64,000 nucleotides of DNA from Pseudomonas faucium (GTDB lineage Bacteria > Pseudomonadota > Gammaproteobacteria > Pseudomonadales > Pseudomonadaceae): positions 1 to 64,000 of the forward strand of contig NZ_BQIP01000006.1 in assembly GCF_021602585.1 (NCBI RefSeq), written 5' to 3'. Below the pieces are notes generated by a model. That model did not search any database. It worked only from the letters and a program-made list of their open reading frames with translations, and had not been told where the DNA came from. Made by a program: the position numbers and the translations under genes. Shown here in pieces: positions 1-12,300 of this stretch (within the stretch, counting starts at the first letter, position 1; each line of letters opens with the position of its first letter).

Positions 1-192
1 TCCCCCCCCCTTACCCCAGCGCCGCACACCCCGCCCGAAGGTGGCCTGCGCGAAGCCGTCGACGCCTACCAGCGCCAGGTGATCGACGCCTGCCTGCAGC
101 GTCATCAGGACAACTGGGCAGCCGCCGCCCGCGAGCTGGGCCTGGACCGCGCCAACCTCAGCCGCCTGGCCCGGCGCCTGGGCCTTCGCTAG
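1..192 (+). CDS. norR: NorR-like sigma54-dependent activator, C-terminal end (5' truncated by window)
   Basis: Only the last 63 codons are present, reading in frame from base 1 to the TAG at 190-192. They encode a proline-rich linker followed by a Fis-type helix-turn-helix (about residues 36-63 of the fragment, with [20 protein letters not shown]) that forms the DNA-binding end of bacterial enhancer-binding proteins. NorR senses nitric oxide and activates NO-detoxification genes with RNA polymerase-sigma54. The assignment rests on this tail and on the place next to lapF, where P. putida carries norR. The tail alone does not exclude another NtrC-family activator. The GAF and AAA+ domains lie outside the window. 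No clear terminator follows. Confidence 0.7.
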   Translation, partial: SPPLTPAPHTPPEGGLREAVDAYQRQVIDACLQRHQDNWAAAARELGLDRANLSRLARRLGLR

Positions 193-381
193 TACTTTCG
201 TACCAAAGGATTAACCCATAAAGCCTCTGGTTGCTTCCCACCGGGCTGCTATATCTCCCTAAACACCGGTAGCAGGGCCGTTACACGGCCAAGCTGCGCG
301 CACCCAGCCCCACTCGCAGGGCAGGGTGCGCCAGCCGGGGTCGCAGAAGCGATCCGTACCGCACACCAGCAGGGAGCATCC
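193..381 (+). promoter_or_regulatory. norR-lapF intergenic leader with candidate RpoS-like -10 and RBS
   Basis: This 189-base gap carries the start signals of the adhesin gene. AGGGAG at 371-376 is a good ribosome-binding site six bases from the ATG at 382. TGCTATATCT at 247-256 resembles an extended sigma-S -10 (TG-CTATACT type), which would fit the reported RpoS dependence of lapF in P. putida. No convincing -35 was seen, as sigma-S promoters allow. A short inverted repeat, GGCCG-TTACA-CGGCC at 276-290, lies in the leader. Confidence 0.3.
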
Positions 382-3300
382 ATGGACAACATCGTCGTCG
401 CCGACAAGCAATCCGCCGTCGCCACCCAGAGCGCCTGGGGCAACATCACACTGAAAAGCCCAGGTGTCGTGCAGATGCCGGTGGCCCCCGACCAGGTGGC
501 CACCGTCACCCGGCATGGCCAGGACCTGATCGTCACGCTCAAGTCCGGGGAAAAAATCACCGTCGGCAACTTCTTCGCCGTGGACCAGGCGGGCGTGGGC
601 AGCGACATGGTGTTCGTCGGCGAAGACGGCACCCTGTGGCACGCCAACTATGACGCCACCGCCTTCACCGGTTTCACCTTCGACGAAGTGTCCTCGCTCG
701 ATGAGCTGGTGGCCGGTATCGGTGTCGCCGGCAGTGCCACGCCCACCTGGGCCATTGCCGGCCTCAGCCTGCTTGGCGTCGGCGGTGCGGCCGCGGCGGC
801 CGACCACAGCGGTGGCGGCGGTGGCGGTGGCTCTGGCGATACCTCGCCGCCGGCCAGCGCCATCGACCTGCTGGTTTCAGCCGATGGCCTGCGCATCACC
901 GGGCGCGGCGAAGCAGGCTCCACGGTCACGGTGCGCGATGCAGCGGGCAATGTGATCGGCACCGGCACGGTGGGTGCCGATGGCACCTTCAACGTGCCGT
1001 TGAGCACGCCCCAGCTCAATGGCGAAAACCTTGGCGTCACCCTCACCGATGGCGCCGGCAACAGCTCGCAGGTGGGCGTCATCACTGCGCCGGACACCAC
1101 ACCACCACAACCGCCCAGTGACCTGACGATCAACCCGCAAGGCACCACCCTCACCGGGCGCACCGAACCCGGCGCCAGCGTGCAAGTGCGCGGCCCCGAC
1201 GGCACGCTGCTGGGCACCGGCGTTGCCGGCGCCGACGGCACCTTCAGCGTCACCTTGCAGCCACCCCAGACCGATGGCCAGGCCCTGCAGGTCACCGCCC
1301 AGGACCCCGCCGGCAACACCTCGGCGCCAGCAGGGGTCAACGCACCGGATGACGGGATCGGCAACCCTCCCGATACCACCGCGCCCGATGCGCCGACCGG
1401 CCTTGCGGTCAGCGCCGATGGTCGCGTGCTCACCGGGCGCGCCGAACCTGGCAGCACCGTGCGCATCATCGCTGCCGACGGCACCACCGTGCTGGGCACC
1501 GCCGTGGCGGGTGCCAACGGTGAGTTCAGCGTCACCCTCGACCCGCCTCAGGTCAGCGGCGAACAGCTGCAAGTGACCGCAACCGACGCTGCCGGCAATA
1601 CCTCGGTGCCAGGCAACGTCACCGCCCCAGATGTCGACGGTGGCGACACCACGCCCCCCGATGCCCCCAGCAACCTGGTGCTCGGCCTGGCCGGTGCACA
1701 ACTGAGCGGGCGCGGCGAAGCCGGCAGCACGGTGCAGGTACGCGACGCCGCCGGCAACGTGATTGCCACCGGCACGGTCGGTGCCGACGGCACGTTCCAG
1801 CTCACCCTTGCTCCACCTGTGAACAACGGCAGCACGCTGCAGGTAGTGCTCGTCGATGCGGCGGGCAACGTGTCGCCGCCCACCCCGATTACGTCGAGCG
1901 ACCTGCAGCCGCCCGCGCAACCGACCGACCTGGCACTGGCCGGTGGCATCACCCTCACCGGCCATGGCGAGCCGGGCTCGACCGTGCAGGTGCGCGATGC
2001 CAATGGCACCTTGATCGGCACTGGCCAGGTCGCTGCCGACGGCACCTTCAGCCTCACCCTCAACCCCGCCCAGGCCAACGGCGAAACCCTCGACATTCGC
2101 CTGGTGGATGCCGCCGGCAACCGCTCCGCCGTACTTGAATTCCAAGCCCCGGACACCACCCCGCCGGGCCTGGTCAGCAATATCGTGGTTGGCAGCGGCG
2201 GCCTGCAACTGGCCGGCCGTGGCGAAGCCGGCGCCACCGTCGAGGTGCGCGATGCCAACGGCAACCTAATCGGCAGTGGCGTGGTCGGTGCCAACGGCAC
2301 CTTCCTGATCGACCTCGACCCGGCCGTGCAGCCGGGCGCGCAACTGGACCTGGTGCAGATCGACAGCGCCGGCAACAGCTCCCCCGTGCTGGACTACCAG
2401 GTGCCGCTGACGGCAACCCCCGACAGCCCGAGCAACCTGGTCATCGCCGGCGACGGCAGCAGCATCAGCGGCACTGCCCCGGCCGGTAGCCGGGTGGAAG
2501 TGCACGACGCCAACGGTACCCTGGTGGGCACCATCGTAGTGGGCGCCGATGGCACCTTCACCGTTGCCCTGGTACCCCCGCAAGCTAATGGCCAGGTGCT
2601 CGACGTGATCGCGGTCGAAGGCAATGCCTCGTCGCTGCCGGTGCCGGTGTCCGCACCGGACATCACCGCCCCGGCCACCCCCGCCGAGCTGACCATCAGC
2701 GCCGATGGCAGCGTCGTCAGCGGCCGCGCCGAACCGGGCAGCACCGTGCGCATTCTCGCCGCCGATGGCACCACCGTGCTCGGTAGCGCGGTGGTAGGTG
2801 CCAGCGGCGCCTTCAGCATCACCCTGACGCCGCCGCAGGTCGACGGCGAACACCTGCAAGTGACCGCCACCGACCCCGCCGGCAATATCTCCACGGCCGG
2901 CAACGTCACCGCACCGGACATCGACGGCGGCGACACCACCCCGCCCGATGCCGCCAGCAATTTGGTGATCGGCTTGGCTGGCGCGCAACTCAGCGGCCGC
3001 GGCGAAGTGGGCAGCACCGTGCAGGTGCGCGATGCCGGCGGCAACCTGATCGCCACCGGCACAGTGGGCGCCGACGGCACCTTCCAGCTCACCCTTGCCC
3101 CGCCGGTGAACGACGGCAGCACCTTGCAGGTGGTGCTCGTCGATGCGGCGGGCAACGTGTCGCCGCCCGCCCCGGTGACCTCCAGCGACCTGCAGCCGCC
3201 TGCGCAACCGAGCGACCTGGCACTGGTCGACGGGATCACCCTCAGCGGCCGTGGCGAACCCGGCGCAACCGTGCAGGTGCATGATGCCAATGGCGCCCTG

Positions 3301-6300
3301 ATCGGCACCGGCCAGGTCGGTGCCGACGGAACCTTCAGCCTCACCCTCACCCCCGCCCAGGCCAATGGCGAAACCCTCGACATCCGCCTGGTCGATGCCG
3401 CCGGTAACCGCTCTGCCGCGCTCGACTTCCAAGCCCCGGACATCACCGCGCCGGGCCTGGTCAGCAATATCGTGGTCGGCAGCGGCGGCCTGCAGCTGGC
3501 CGGCCGTGGCGAAGCCGGTGCCACGGTCGAGGTGCGCGATGCCGATGGCAACCTGATCGGCAGTGGCGTGGTCGCGGCCAACGGCACCTTCCTGATCAAC
3601 CTCGACCCGGCCGTGCAGCCGGGCGCGCAACTGGACCTGGTGCAGATCGACAGCGCCGGCAACAGCTCCTCCGTGCTGGACTTCCAGGTGCCGCTGGCGG
3701 CAACCCCCGACAGCCCGAGCAACCTGGTGATCGCCGCTGACGGCAGCAGCATCAGCGGCAATGCCCCGGTCGGCAGCCGGGTCGAAGTGCATGATGCCAG
3801 CGGCAACGTGGTCGGCAGCATCGTAGTGGGTGCCGACGGCACCTTCACCGTTGCGCTGAACCCGGCGCAAGCCAACGGCCAACTGCTCGATGTGGTCGCG
3901 GTCGAAGGCAACGCCACCTCGCTGCCGGTGCCGGTGTCCGCACCCGACATCACCGCCCCCGCCGCCCCGGCCGACCTGACCGTCAGCGCCGACGGCAGCA
4001 TGGTCAGTGGCCGTGCCGAGCCGGGCAGCACCGTGCGCGTGCTGGCTGCCGACGGCACCACCGTGCTGGGCAGTACCGTAGTGGGCGCCAATGGCGCCTT
4101 CAGCATCACCCTCACCCCGCCGCAGGTCGATGGCGAGCAGTTGCAGGTGACCGCTACCGATGGCGCCGGCAATACCTCCACGGCCGGCAACGTCACCGCG
4201 CCGGACATCGACGCTGGCGGTGGCGACACCACCCCGCCTGCGCCGGCCAGCAACCTGGTGATCAGCGCCGATGGGCGTACCGTGTCGGGCCGGGGCGAAA
4301 TCGGCGCCACGGTCAAGGTGCTCGACGACCAGGGCCAGGTGATAGGCACCGGTACCGTGCAGGCAGATGGCAGCTTCAACCTGCAACTGACTGCCCCGGT
4401 GGTGAATGGCTCGTCGCTGCAAGTGACCCTGACCGACGCCGCCGGCAATGTCTCGCTCCCCAGCCCGCTGACCGCCCCGGACCTGATAGCCCCTGGCCAA
4501 CCCAGCGGCCTCAGCCTGACCGACGGCCTGACCTTGGCGGGCAACGCCGAAGGCAACGCCCGTGTCGAAGTACGTGACGCCAACGGCACCCTGATCGGCA
4601 GCGCCATCGTTGCCGCGGACGGCACTTTCAGCCTCACCCTCAACCCGGCCCAGGCCAATGGCGAGATCCTGGACATCCGCGTGATCGATGCGGCGGGCAA
4701 CAGCTCGGCGCCGCTGAGCTACACCGCCCCGGACATCACCCCGCCAGGGCTGGTCACCGATGTGCTGGTCGGCGCCGGCAGCGTGGCGCTTGCCGGCCGT
4801 GGCGAAGCGGGGGCCAAGGTTGAAGTGCGCGATGCCGACGGCAACCTCCTCGGCACCGGCACGGTAAATGCCAACGGCACCTTCCACATCGACCTCGACG
4901 GCCCTGTCAGTGCCGGTGAGGTCCTGGTCCTGGTGCAAACCGACGCCGCTGGCAACAGCTCCGTGGGCGCCAGCGTCATCGTGCCGCTCACCCCGCTGCC
5001 GCAAAGCCCTGCCGACCTCACCGTGGCCGCCGACGGCTCCAGCATCAGCGGCAGCGCCCCGGCCAACAGCCTGGTAGAAGTACACGATGCCGCCGGCAAC
5101 CTGCTGGGCAGCGTCCAGGCGGGCGCCGATGGCCGCTTCAGCATCGTGCTCAACCCACCCCAGGCCAACGGCGAAGTGCTCGATGTAGTCGCCATCGTCG
5201 GCGGCAGCACCTCGTTGCCGACCCCGACCACGGCGCCCGACATCACCCCGCCCAACGCCGCCACCAACCTGCAGCTTGCCGCCGATGGGGTAACCCTCAC
5301 CGGCCGCGGCGAACCCGGCGCCACCGTGCACGTCAGCAATGCCCAGGGCGACTTCCTGGGCGTCGCCGTGGTCGGCACCAACGGCGTATTCACCCTCACC
5401 CTGACGACGCCGCAGACCGACGGCCAGGTGCTGGACATTGTCCTCACCGACGGCGCCGGCAACAGCTCCACCGCCAACCTCACCGCCCCCGACCTGGACG
5501 GCCCGCTGCAACCCTCGGCGCTGGCCATCGACACGGCCGGCCTGCACCTCACAGGCGTTGGCCAGGTGGGCTCGACCATCACCGTGCGCGCTGCCGATGG
5601 CAGCGTGCTGGGCACCGCCGTGGTGGGCGCCGACGGGCGCTTCGACGTGACCCTCAACCAACCCCAGCGCAATGGCGAAAGCCTGAGCGTGGATGCCACC
5701 GACAGCCTCGGCAACAGCGCCGGCCCGGTCAGCTTCACGGCGCCGGACAGCACCCCGCCGCAAGCCGTGGTCGATCCACTCATCAATGCCAGCGGCACCA
5801 CCGTCACCGGCACCGGCGAGCCAAACGCCACCGTCACCGTGCGCGGCCCGGACGGCAGCGTGCTGGGCACGGCGCAGGTCGCAGGCGACGGCAGCTTCAG
5901 CGTTACCCTTGCTACGCCACAGACCAACGGCCAGGCATTGACCGTTGAACAGAAAGACCCTACCGGCAACGTCTCTGCGTCTACCGCGCTGACCGCGCCG
6001 GACAGCGTGGCGCCCGGCACCCCTGGCGGCCTGAGCCTGTCGGCCGATGGCACGGTCGTTTCCGGTAGCGGCGAACCCGGCGCCCGGGTGCAAGTCACCG
6101 GCACCGGCGGCGTGCTGCTGGGCACTGCCGTGGTGGCGGCCGATGGCAGCTTCCACGTCACCCTCACCCCTGCGCAGCTGAACGGCCAGACCTTGTCGGT
6201 TACCCAGGCAGACGCCGCCGGCAACCTCTCCGGTGCCGGCACCCTGACCGCCAACGACCTGCAGGCACCCGAAATTGCCCATGACCTGGCCCTGAGCGCT

Positions 6301-9300
6301 GGCGGCTCTGTGCTCGGCGGCCAGGGTGAAGCCGGCGCCACGGTGACCGTTCGCAACGCCGCCGGGCAAGTGCTGGGAAGCGGCACGGTCGATCCGGACG
6401 GCACCTTCAGCATTATCCTGACGCCGGCCCAGGCCAACGGCCAAGCGCTGTCGGTGGTGCTGCAGGATGCCGCTGGCAACAACTCGCCATCCGCCACCAT
6501 CACCGCCGCCGACACCACCGCGCCCACCACCCCGACCGGCCTGCAGGTCAGCGCCGATGGCACCCAGCTGCACGGTACCGGCGAAGTCGGCTCGACCGTG
6601 CAGGTGCGCAATGCCAATGGCGATTTGCTGGGCACCGTGGTGGTGCCTGCCGGTGGCAACTTCACCGTGACACTGGCGCCTGCACAGGTGGATGGCCAGC
6701 AACTGCAGGTCACCCTGACCGATGCGGCCAACAATGTTTCCACCGCTGGCCAAGCCACTGCCCCCGATCACACACCGCCGGCCCTGGTGGATGTGACCGT
6801 CAGCCCGGACGGCACCACCGTCAGCGGCAGCGCACCGGGTGCAAGCACGGTGACCATCACCAGCCCCAACGGCACCACCGCCGATGTACCGGTGGACGCC
6901 GATGGCAGCTTCAGCGTGACGCTCACGCCGCCACTCACCAATGGCCAGAGCGTCACCGTGGTGGTTTCGGATGCCGCCGGTAACGACACCACCACAACTA
7001 TCAATGCCCCCGACACCACCCCACCTGCCCCTGCCAGCAACCTCACCGTGAGTGCAGATGGCAAGACCGTCGGCGGCACCGCCGAGCCCGGTAGCACCGT
7101 CACCGTGGAGAAGGGCGGCGTCGTGCTGGGCACTGCCACGGCAGGCCCGGACGGCACCTTCGTGATCGCCGTCGATCCGCCGCTGGTCACCAGCGATACC
7201 GTGCAGGTCGTGGTCACCGATAAGGCCGGCCTGGACTCCTCTACCGATCTCAACGGCCCTGCTGGCAACGAAGTGGCCACGCCAAGCGACCTGCAGATCA
7301 GTGCCGACGGCTTCCTGCTCACTGGCGAAGGTACCGTGGGCTCGCTGATCACCGTGACCTCTGGTGGCACCACGCTGGGTACCGCCGTGGTCGGCAGCGA
7401 TGGCTTCTTCCGCGTGTTCTTCAGCAACGCCCAGCTCAACGCGCAAACCCTGCAGGTCACCGCCCGCGACGCACTCAGCGGCAAGCCCTCGGTGCCCGCC
7501 ACCGTGGTGGCAGCGGACACCACCGCACCAGACGCACCGACCCAGCTGACCATCGACCGCGTCGGCAGCACCCTCACCGGCCATGGCGAAGTAGGCGCCA
7601 CCGTGCGCGTGGTGGATGCCCAGGGCACAGTGCTGGGGACCGCGACCGTGGGCAGCAACGGGCTGTTCAGCGTCAGCCTGGTGCCCCCGCAGGCCAATGG
7701 CCAGACCCTCACCGTGACCCAGGCCGACGCGGCCGGCAACGTCTCACTCGCCGCAACCCAGCAAGCATTCGACCTGCAGGCGCCAAACGCGGCCACAGGC
7801 CTTAGCCTGAACAACGCCGCCACCGTGGTCAGCGGCCAGGGTGAAGCCGGCGCTACGGTCACCATCCGCGATGCCAGCGGCGCGATCCTGGCCACCGGCA
7901 CGGTCAACCAGAGCGGCCAGTTCCAGATCACCCTGCCCAATGCACAAACCACCGGCAGCGCGCTGCAAGTCACCCTGACCGATGCCGCCGGCAACACCTC
8001 CGGCCCGGCCAGCGTGGCGACTCCCGACCGCACGCCTCCGGCAGCGGTCAGCGACGTTGCCCTCAGCGCCGATGGCAAGCAGTTGTCCGGCAGCGGCGAA
8101 GTGGGCGCCACCGTGCAAGTGCGCGATGCCGCCGGCAATGTGGTCGGCAGCGCCAGTGTGGGCGCCGACGGGCGCTTCACGGTGAGCTTCGACCCACCAC
8201 AGAACAGCGGCCAGGCAATTGGCGTGAGCCAGGTGGACGCCGCCGGCAACACCTCGCCTGCCTTCACCCTGAGCACCCCGGACCTGACGCCGCCAGCGGC
8301 GCTGACGAACGTGGCGCTCAACAACAACGGCCTGACCATGACCGGCCTGGGCGAAGCCGGTGCCACCGTGACCGTGCGCGGCCCGGACGGCACCATCATC
8401 GGCACCGGCCTGGTGGCCGCCAACGGCAGCTTCACCCTGACCCTCACCAGTGCCCAGCTCAATGCCCAGCACCTGAGCGTGACCCAGACCGACGCCGGCA
8501 ACAACACCTCGGCCGCCGTCGCCGTCACCGCGCCGGACCTCACCCCACCGGCCGCGCCAACCGCGCTGACCCTGGCCGGCAGCGGCCTGCAACTGAGCGG
8601 CCAGGCCGAAGCGGGCAGCACGGTCAATGTGCGCGACGCCGCAGGCAACCTGCTGGGCAGCGCCGTGGCCAACGCCAACGGCACCTTCCAGGTCACCCTC
8701 AACAGTGCCCAGACCAACGGCCAGACCTTGCAGGTGACCGCCACCGATGCCGCCGGCAACGTATCGGCCAGCGCACCCTACACCGCTGCCGACACCACCC
8801 CGCCCGCCGCAGTCGCCAACCTGGCCGTAGCGGCCAATGGCACGACCCTGACCGGTACCGGTGAAGCCGGTGCCACGGTCACCGTGCGCGCGCCCGATGG
8901 CAGCTCCCTGGGCACCGCCACGGTCGGCAGCGATGGCCGCTTCAGCGTCAACCTCTCGCCGGCCGCGTCTGCCGGTGAAAACCTCAGCGTGACCCAGACC
9001 GATGCGGCCCAGAACGTGTCGCCGCCGCAATCGGTCACCGCGCCCGGCAACCTGGCGCCGGATGCCCCTGACAACCTGGTGCTGTCGGCCAACGGCCTGG
9101 TGGTCACCGGCAGCGCGGCGCCGGGCAGCACGGTGAGTGTCTATGGCCCTGGCGGCGTGTTGCTGGGCATGGCGCCGGTCGGTAACGGCGGCACCTTCAG
9201 CGTCACCCTCGGCAGCGCCCAGGCCAACGGCGAAGTGCTCTCCGTCAGTGCCACCGGCCCTGACGGCAGCGCCTCGCTGCCGGCCACCTTGCAGGCACCG

Positions 9301-12300
9301 GACATCACCCCACCGCAACCGCTCACCAACCTGGTGCTGGGCAGCGACGGCCTGACCCTCAGCGGGCGCGGCGAAGCAGGCGCCACCGTCACCGTGATCG
9401 GTGAGGGCGGGACCGACCTGGGCACCGCCGTGGTCGATGCCAACGGCAATTTCAGCATTACCTTGAGCACCCCGCAGATCAACGGCGAGCGGCTCAGCGC
9501 CAGCCAGACGGACGCCGCGGGCAACGAGTCGAACAGCATCAGCCTCATCGCCCCTGACCACGTGCCACCCGCACCCGCCGCCAACCTTGCCTTCAGCGCC
9601 GGCGGCAGCCTGCTCAACGGCACCGGCGAAGCCGGCAGCACGGTGAAAGTGCTGGCCGCCGATGGCAGCGTGCTGGGCACGGCGGTGGTCCGTGGCGACG
9701 GCACCTTCCAGGTCAGCCTCGGCTCGCCCCAGGCCAACGGCCAGCAAGTGCAGGTGGTGTTGACCGACGCCGCCGGCAATCAGTCGCTGCCAAGCCCGAT
9801 CACCGCGGCAGACACCACGCCACCCGCCGCCGTAACGGCGCTGGCGATTTCCAGCGACGGCGTTACCCTCACCGGCCGCGGCGAAGTGGGCGCGCTGGTG
9901 ACCGTGCGCGATCCAGCCGGCAACCCCATCGGCACGGCGCTGGTCGATGCCAGCGGCCACTTCACCATCACCCTCAGCCCGGCGCTGGGCAACGCGGAGA
10001 TCCTGAGCTTTACCCAGACCGACGCGGCCGGCAACGTGTCGGCCGTAGCGACCTTGCAGACCCCAGACTTCACCCCGCCGGCCCTGCTCACCAATGTGGC
10101 GATCAACGCCGATGGCAGCGTGGTCACCGGGCGCGGTGAAGTGGGTGCGACCGTCACCGTGACCAATGCCGCAGGCGCGGTACTGGGCACTACCGTGGTG
10201 CTCGCCGATGGCAGCTTCAGCGTCCAGCTGACGCCGCCGCAGATCAACCAGCAGGTGCTGTCGGTGCAGCAGGCCGACCCACCCGGCAACATCAGCCTGC
10301 CGGTCACGGTCGATGCCCCGGACCTGACGCCGCCTGCCGCGGCAGTGGGGCTGCACCTGAACGCTGGCGGCGACCAGCTCAGCGGTACCGGCGAAGCCGG
10401 CAGCACCGTGCGTGTCTACCTCGGCGCCGTGGAAGTCGGCACCGCCACGGTTGGCGCCAATGGCACCTTCGTCGTCAACCTCAACACACCGAAGCTCAAT
10501 GGCGAACTGCTGCAAGTGAGCCTGACCGACGCCAGTGGCAACGTCTCGACGATCAGCACCATCACGGCGGTCGATATCACCCCACCGGCGGCCGTGGTTG
10601 CCTCGCTCAATGCCAGCGGCACGCAGCTTGTCGGCACTGGCGAAGCCGGCACTCGCGTCACCGTGATGAACAATCAGGGCGACCTGGTCGGCCAAGGTGT
10701 GGTCGATGCCAACGGCACCTTGGTGATTCACCTCAGCACGCCGCAGATCAACGGCCAAGTGCTGACCGTGATTGCCCAGGATGCCACCGGCAACCCTTCC
10801 CTGCCGCTGCAACTGACCGCGCCCGACCTGACCCCGCCGGTAGCACCCGGCAACCTCACCCTGACCGGCAATGGCACGTTGCTCAGCGGCACGGCAGAAG
10901 CGGGCACCGTCATCACCGTGCGCAACCCTGCCGGCACCGTAGTCGGTAGCATCACGGTAGGAGCAGAAGGTGAGTTCAACGTCGTACTGAGCCCGGCGCA
11001 GAACAACGGCCAGCTGCTGACGGTGATTTCCACCGACACGGCAGGCAATATCTCGCTGCCAGCCGAATACCAGACCATCGACACCTCCCCGCCCGCCGCC
11101 GTCACCAACCTTGCCATCAGCAATACCTATGACACCCTCACCGGGCGTGGCGAAGTGGGCGCGACCGTGACGGTCAGCTTCGGCGGCGCAGTGATTGGCA
11201 CCGGCCGCGTCGACGGCGGCGGCAATTTCTCGATCAGCCTGCAACCGTCACCGGGCTCGGCTGCGACCCTGGCCGTTACCCAGACCGATGCCGCCAGCAA
11301 CACCTCGGCGGTGGCCAGCTATGTCACGCCACTGGTGCCGCCACCGGAACCACCGATCAATGTGCTGCTGGCCGCCAACGGCCTGACCCTGACCGGTACT
11401 GCCGCCGCTGGCGCGTCGATCCGCGTCTACGATGCTGGCGGCAACCTGCTTGGCACTGGCCTGGCAAACCTCATCAACGGCGGCTTCTCGTTGACCCTCA
11501 ACAGCGCCCAGCTCAACGGGCAACACTTGACCGTGACTGCCGTATCGCTGCTCGGTGGTGAGTCGCAGCCGGTGTTCGTCACCGCGACCGACACCACGCC
11601 GCCCCTCAACCCACTGGTTACTGCGCTGTCGGCCAACGGCCTGCTGCTCAGCGGTACCGGTGAGGCCGGCGCGACTGTCACCGTGCGCGATGCCTCCGGC
11701 AACGTGCTCGGCACTGGCCTGGTCAACGGCGCAGGGGCGTTCAGCATCAACCTCAACAGCGCCCAGCTCAACGGCCAGGTACTGAGCGTGAGCCAGGCCG
11801 ATGCCGCGCAGAACGTGTCCGGCAGCACCAGCTTCACGGCACCGGATGTGCAGGCACCGATCCCGCCGAGCAACCTCATCCTCACCGGCGGCGGCGCCGT
11901 ACTGACCGGTACTGGTGAGCCGGGCGCGACCGTCACCGTAACCGGCCCGGGTGGCTCGCTCGGCACTGCCGTGGTGCAAGCCAACGGCAGCTTCAGCATC
12001 ACCCTCAGCAGCCCGCAGAACGATGGCCAACTGCTCACCGTGCTCCAGGCCGACGCCACTGGCAACAAGTCCGGCAGCGTCTCCATCACCGCGCCGGACA
12101 CCACCCCGCCCGCCGCCCCCGTGGCAGCGATCAACGCCAACGGCACCACGGTGACCGGCTCCGGCCAGATCGGCAGCACGGTCACCGTGCGCAACAGTGC
12201 CGGCACCGTGCTCGGTACCGCCATCGTGGGCAGCAACGGCCTGTTCGTGGTCAGCCTGGCCGCGGCGCAGATCGACAACCAGGCGCTGAGCGTCACCCTC

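Noticed and set aside
382-850. A LapG-type di-alanine cleavage site in the adhesin N-terminus
   Set aside because: There is a run of five alanines (136-140) before the glycine linker, but it lies in a BapA-prefix context rather than a LapA retention module, and no clear TAAG-type motif is present.
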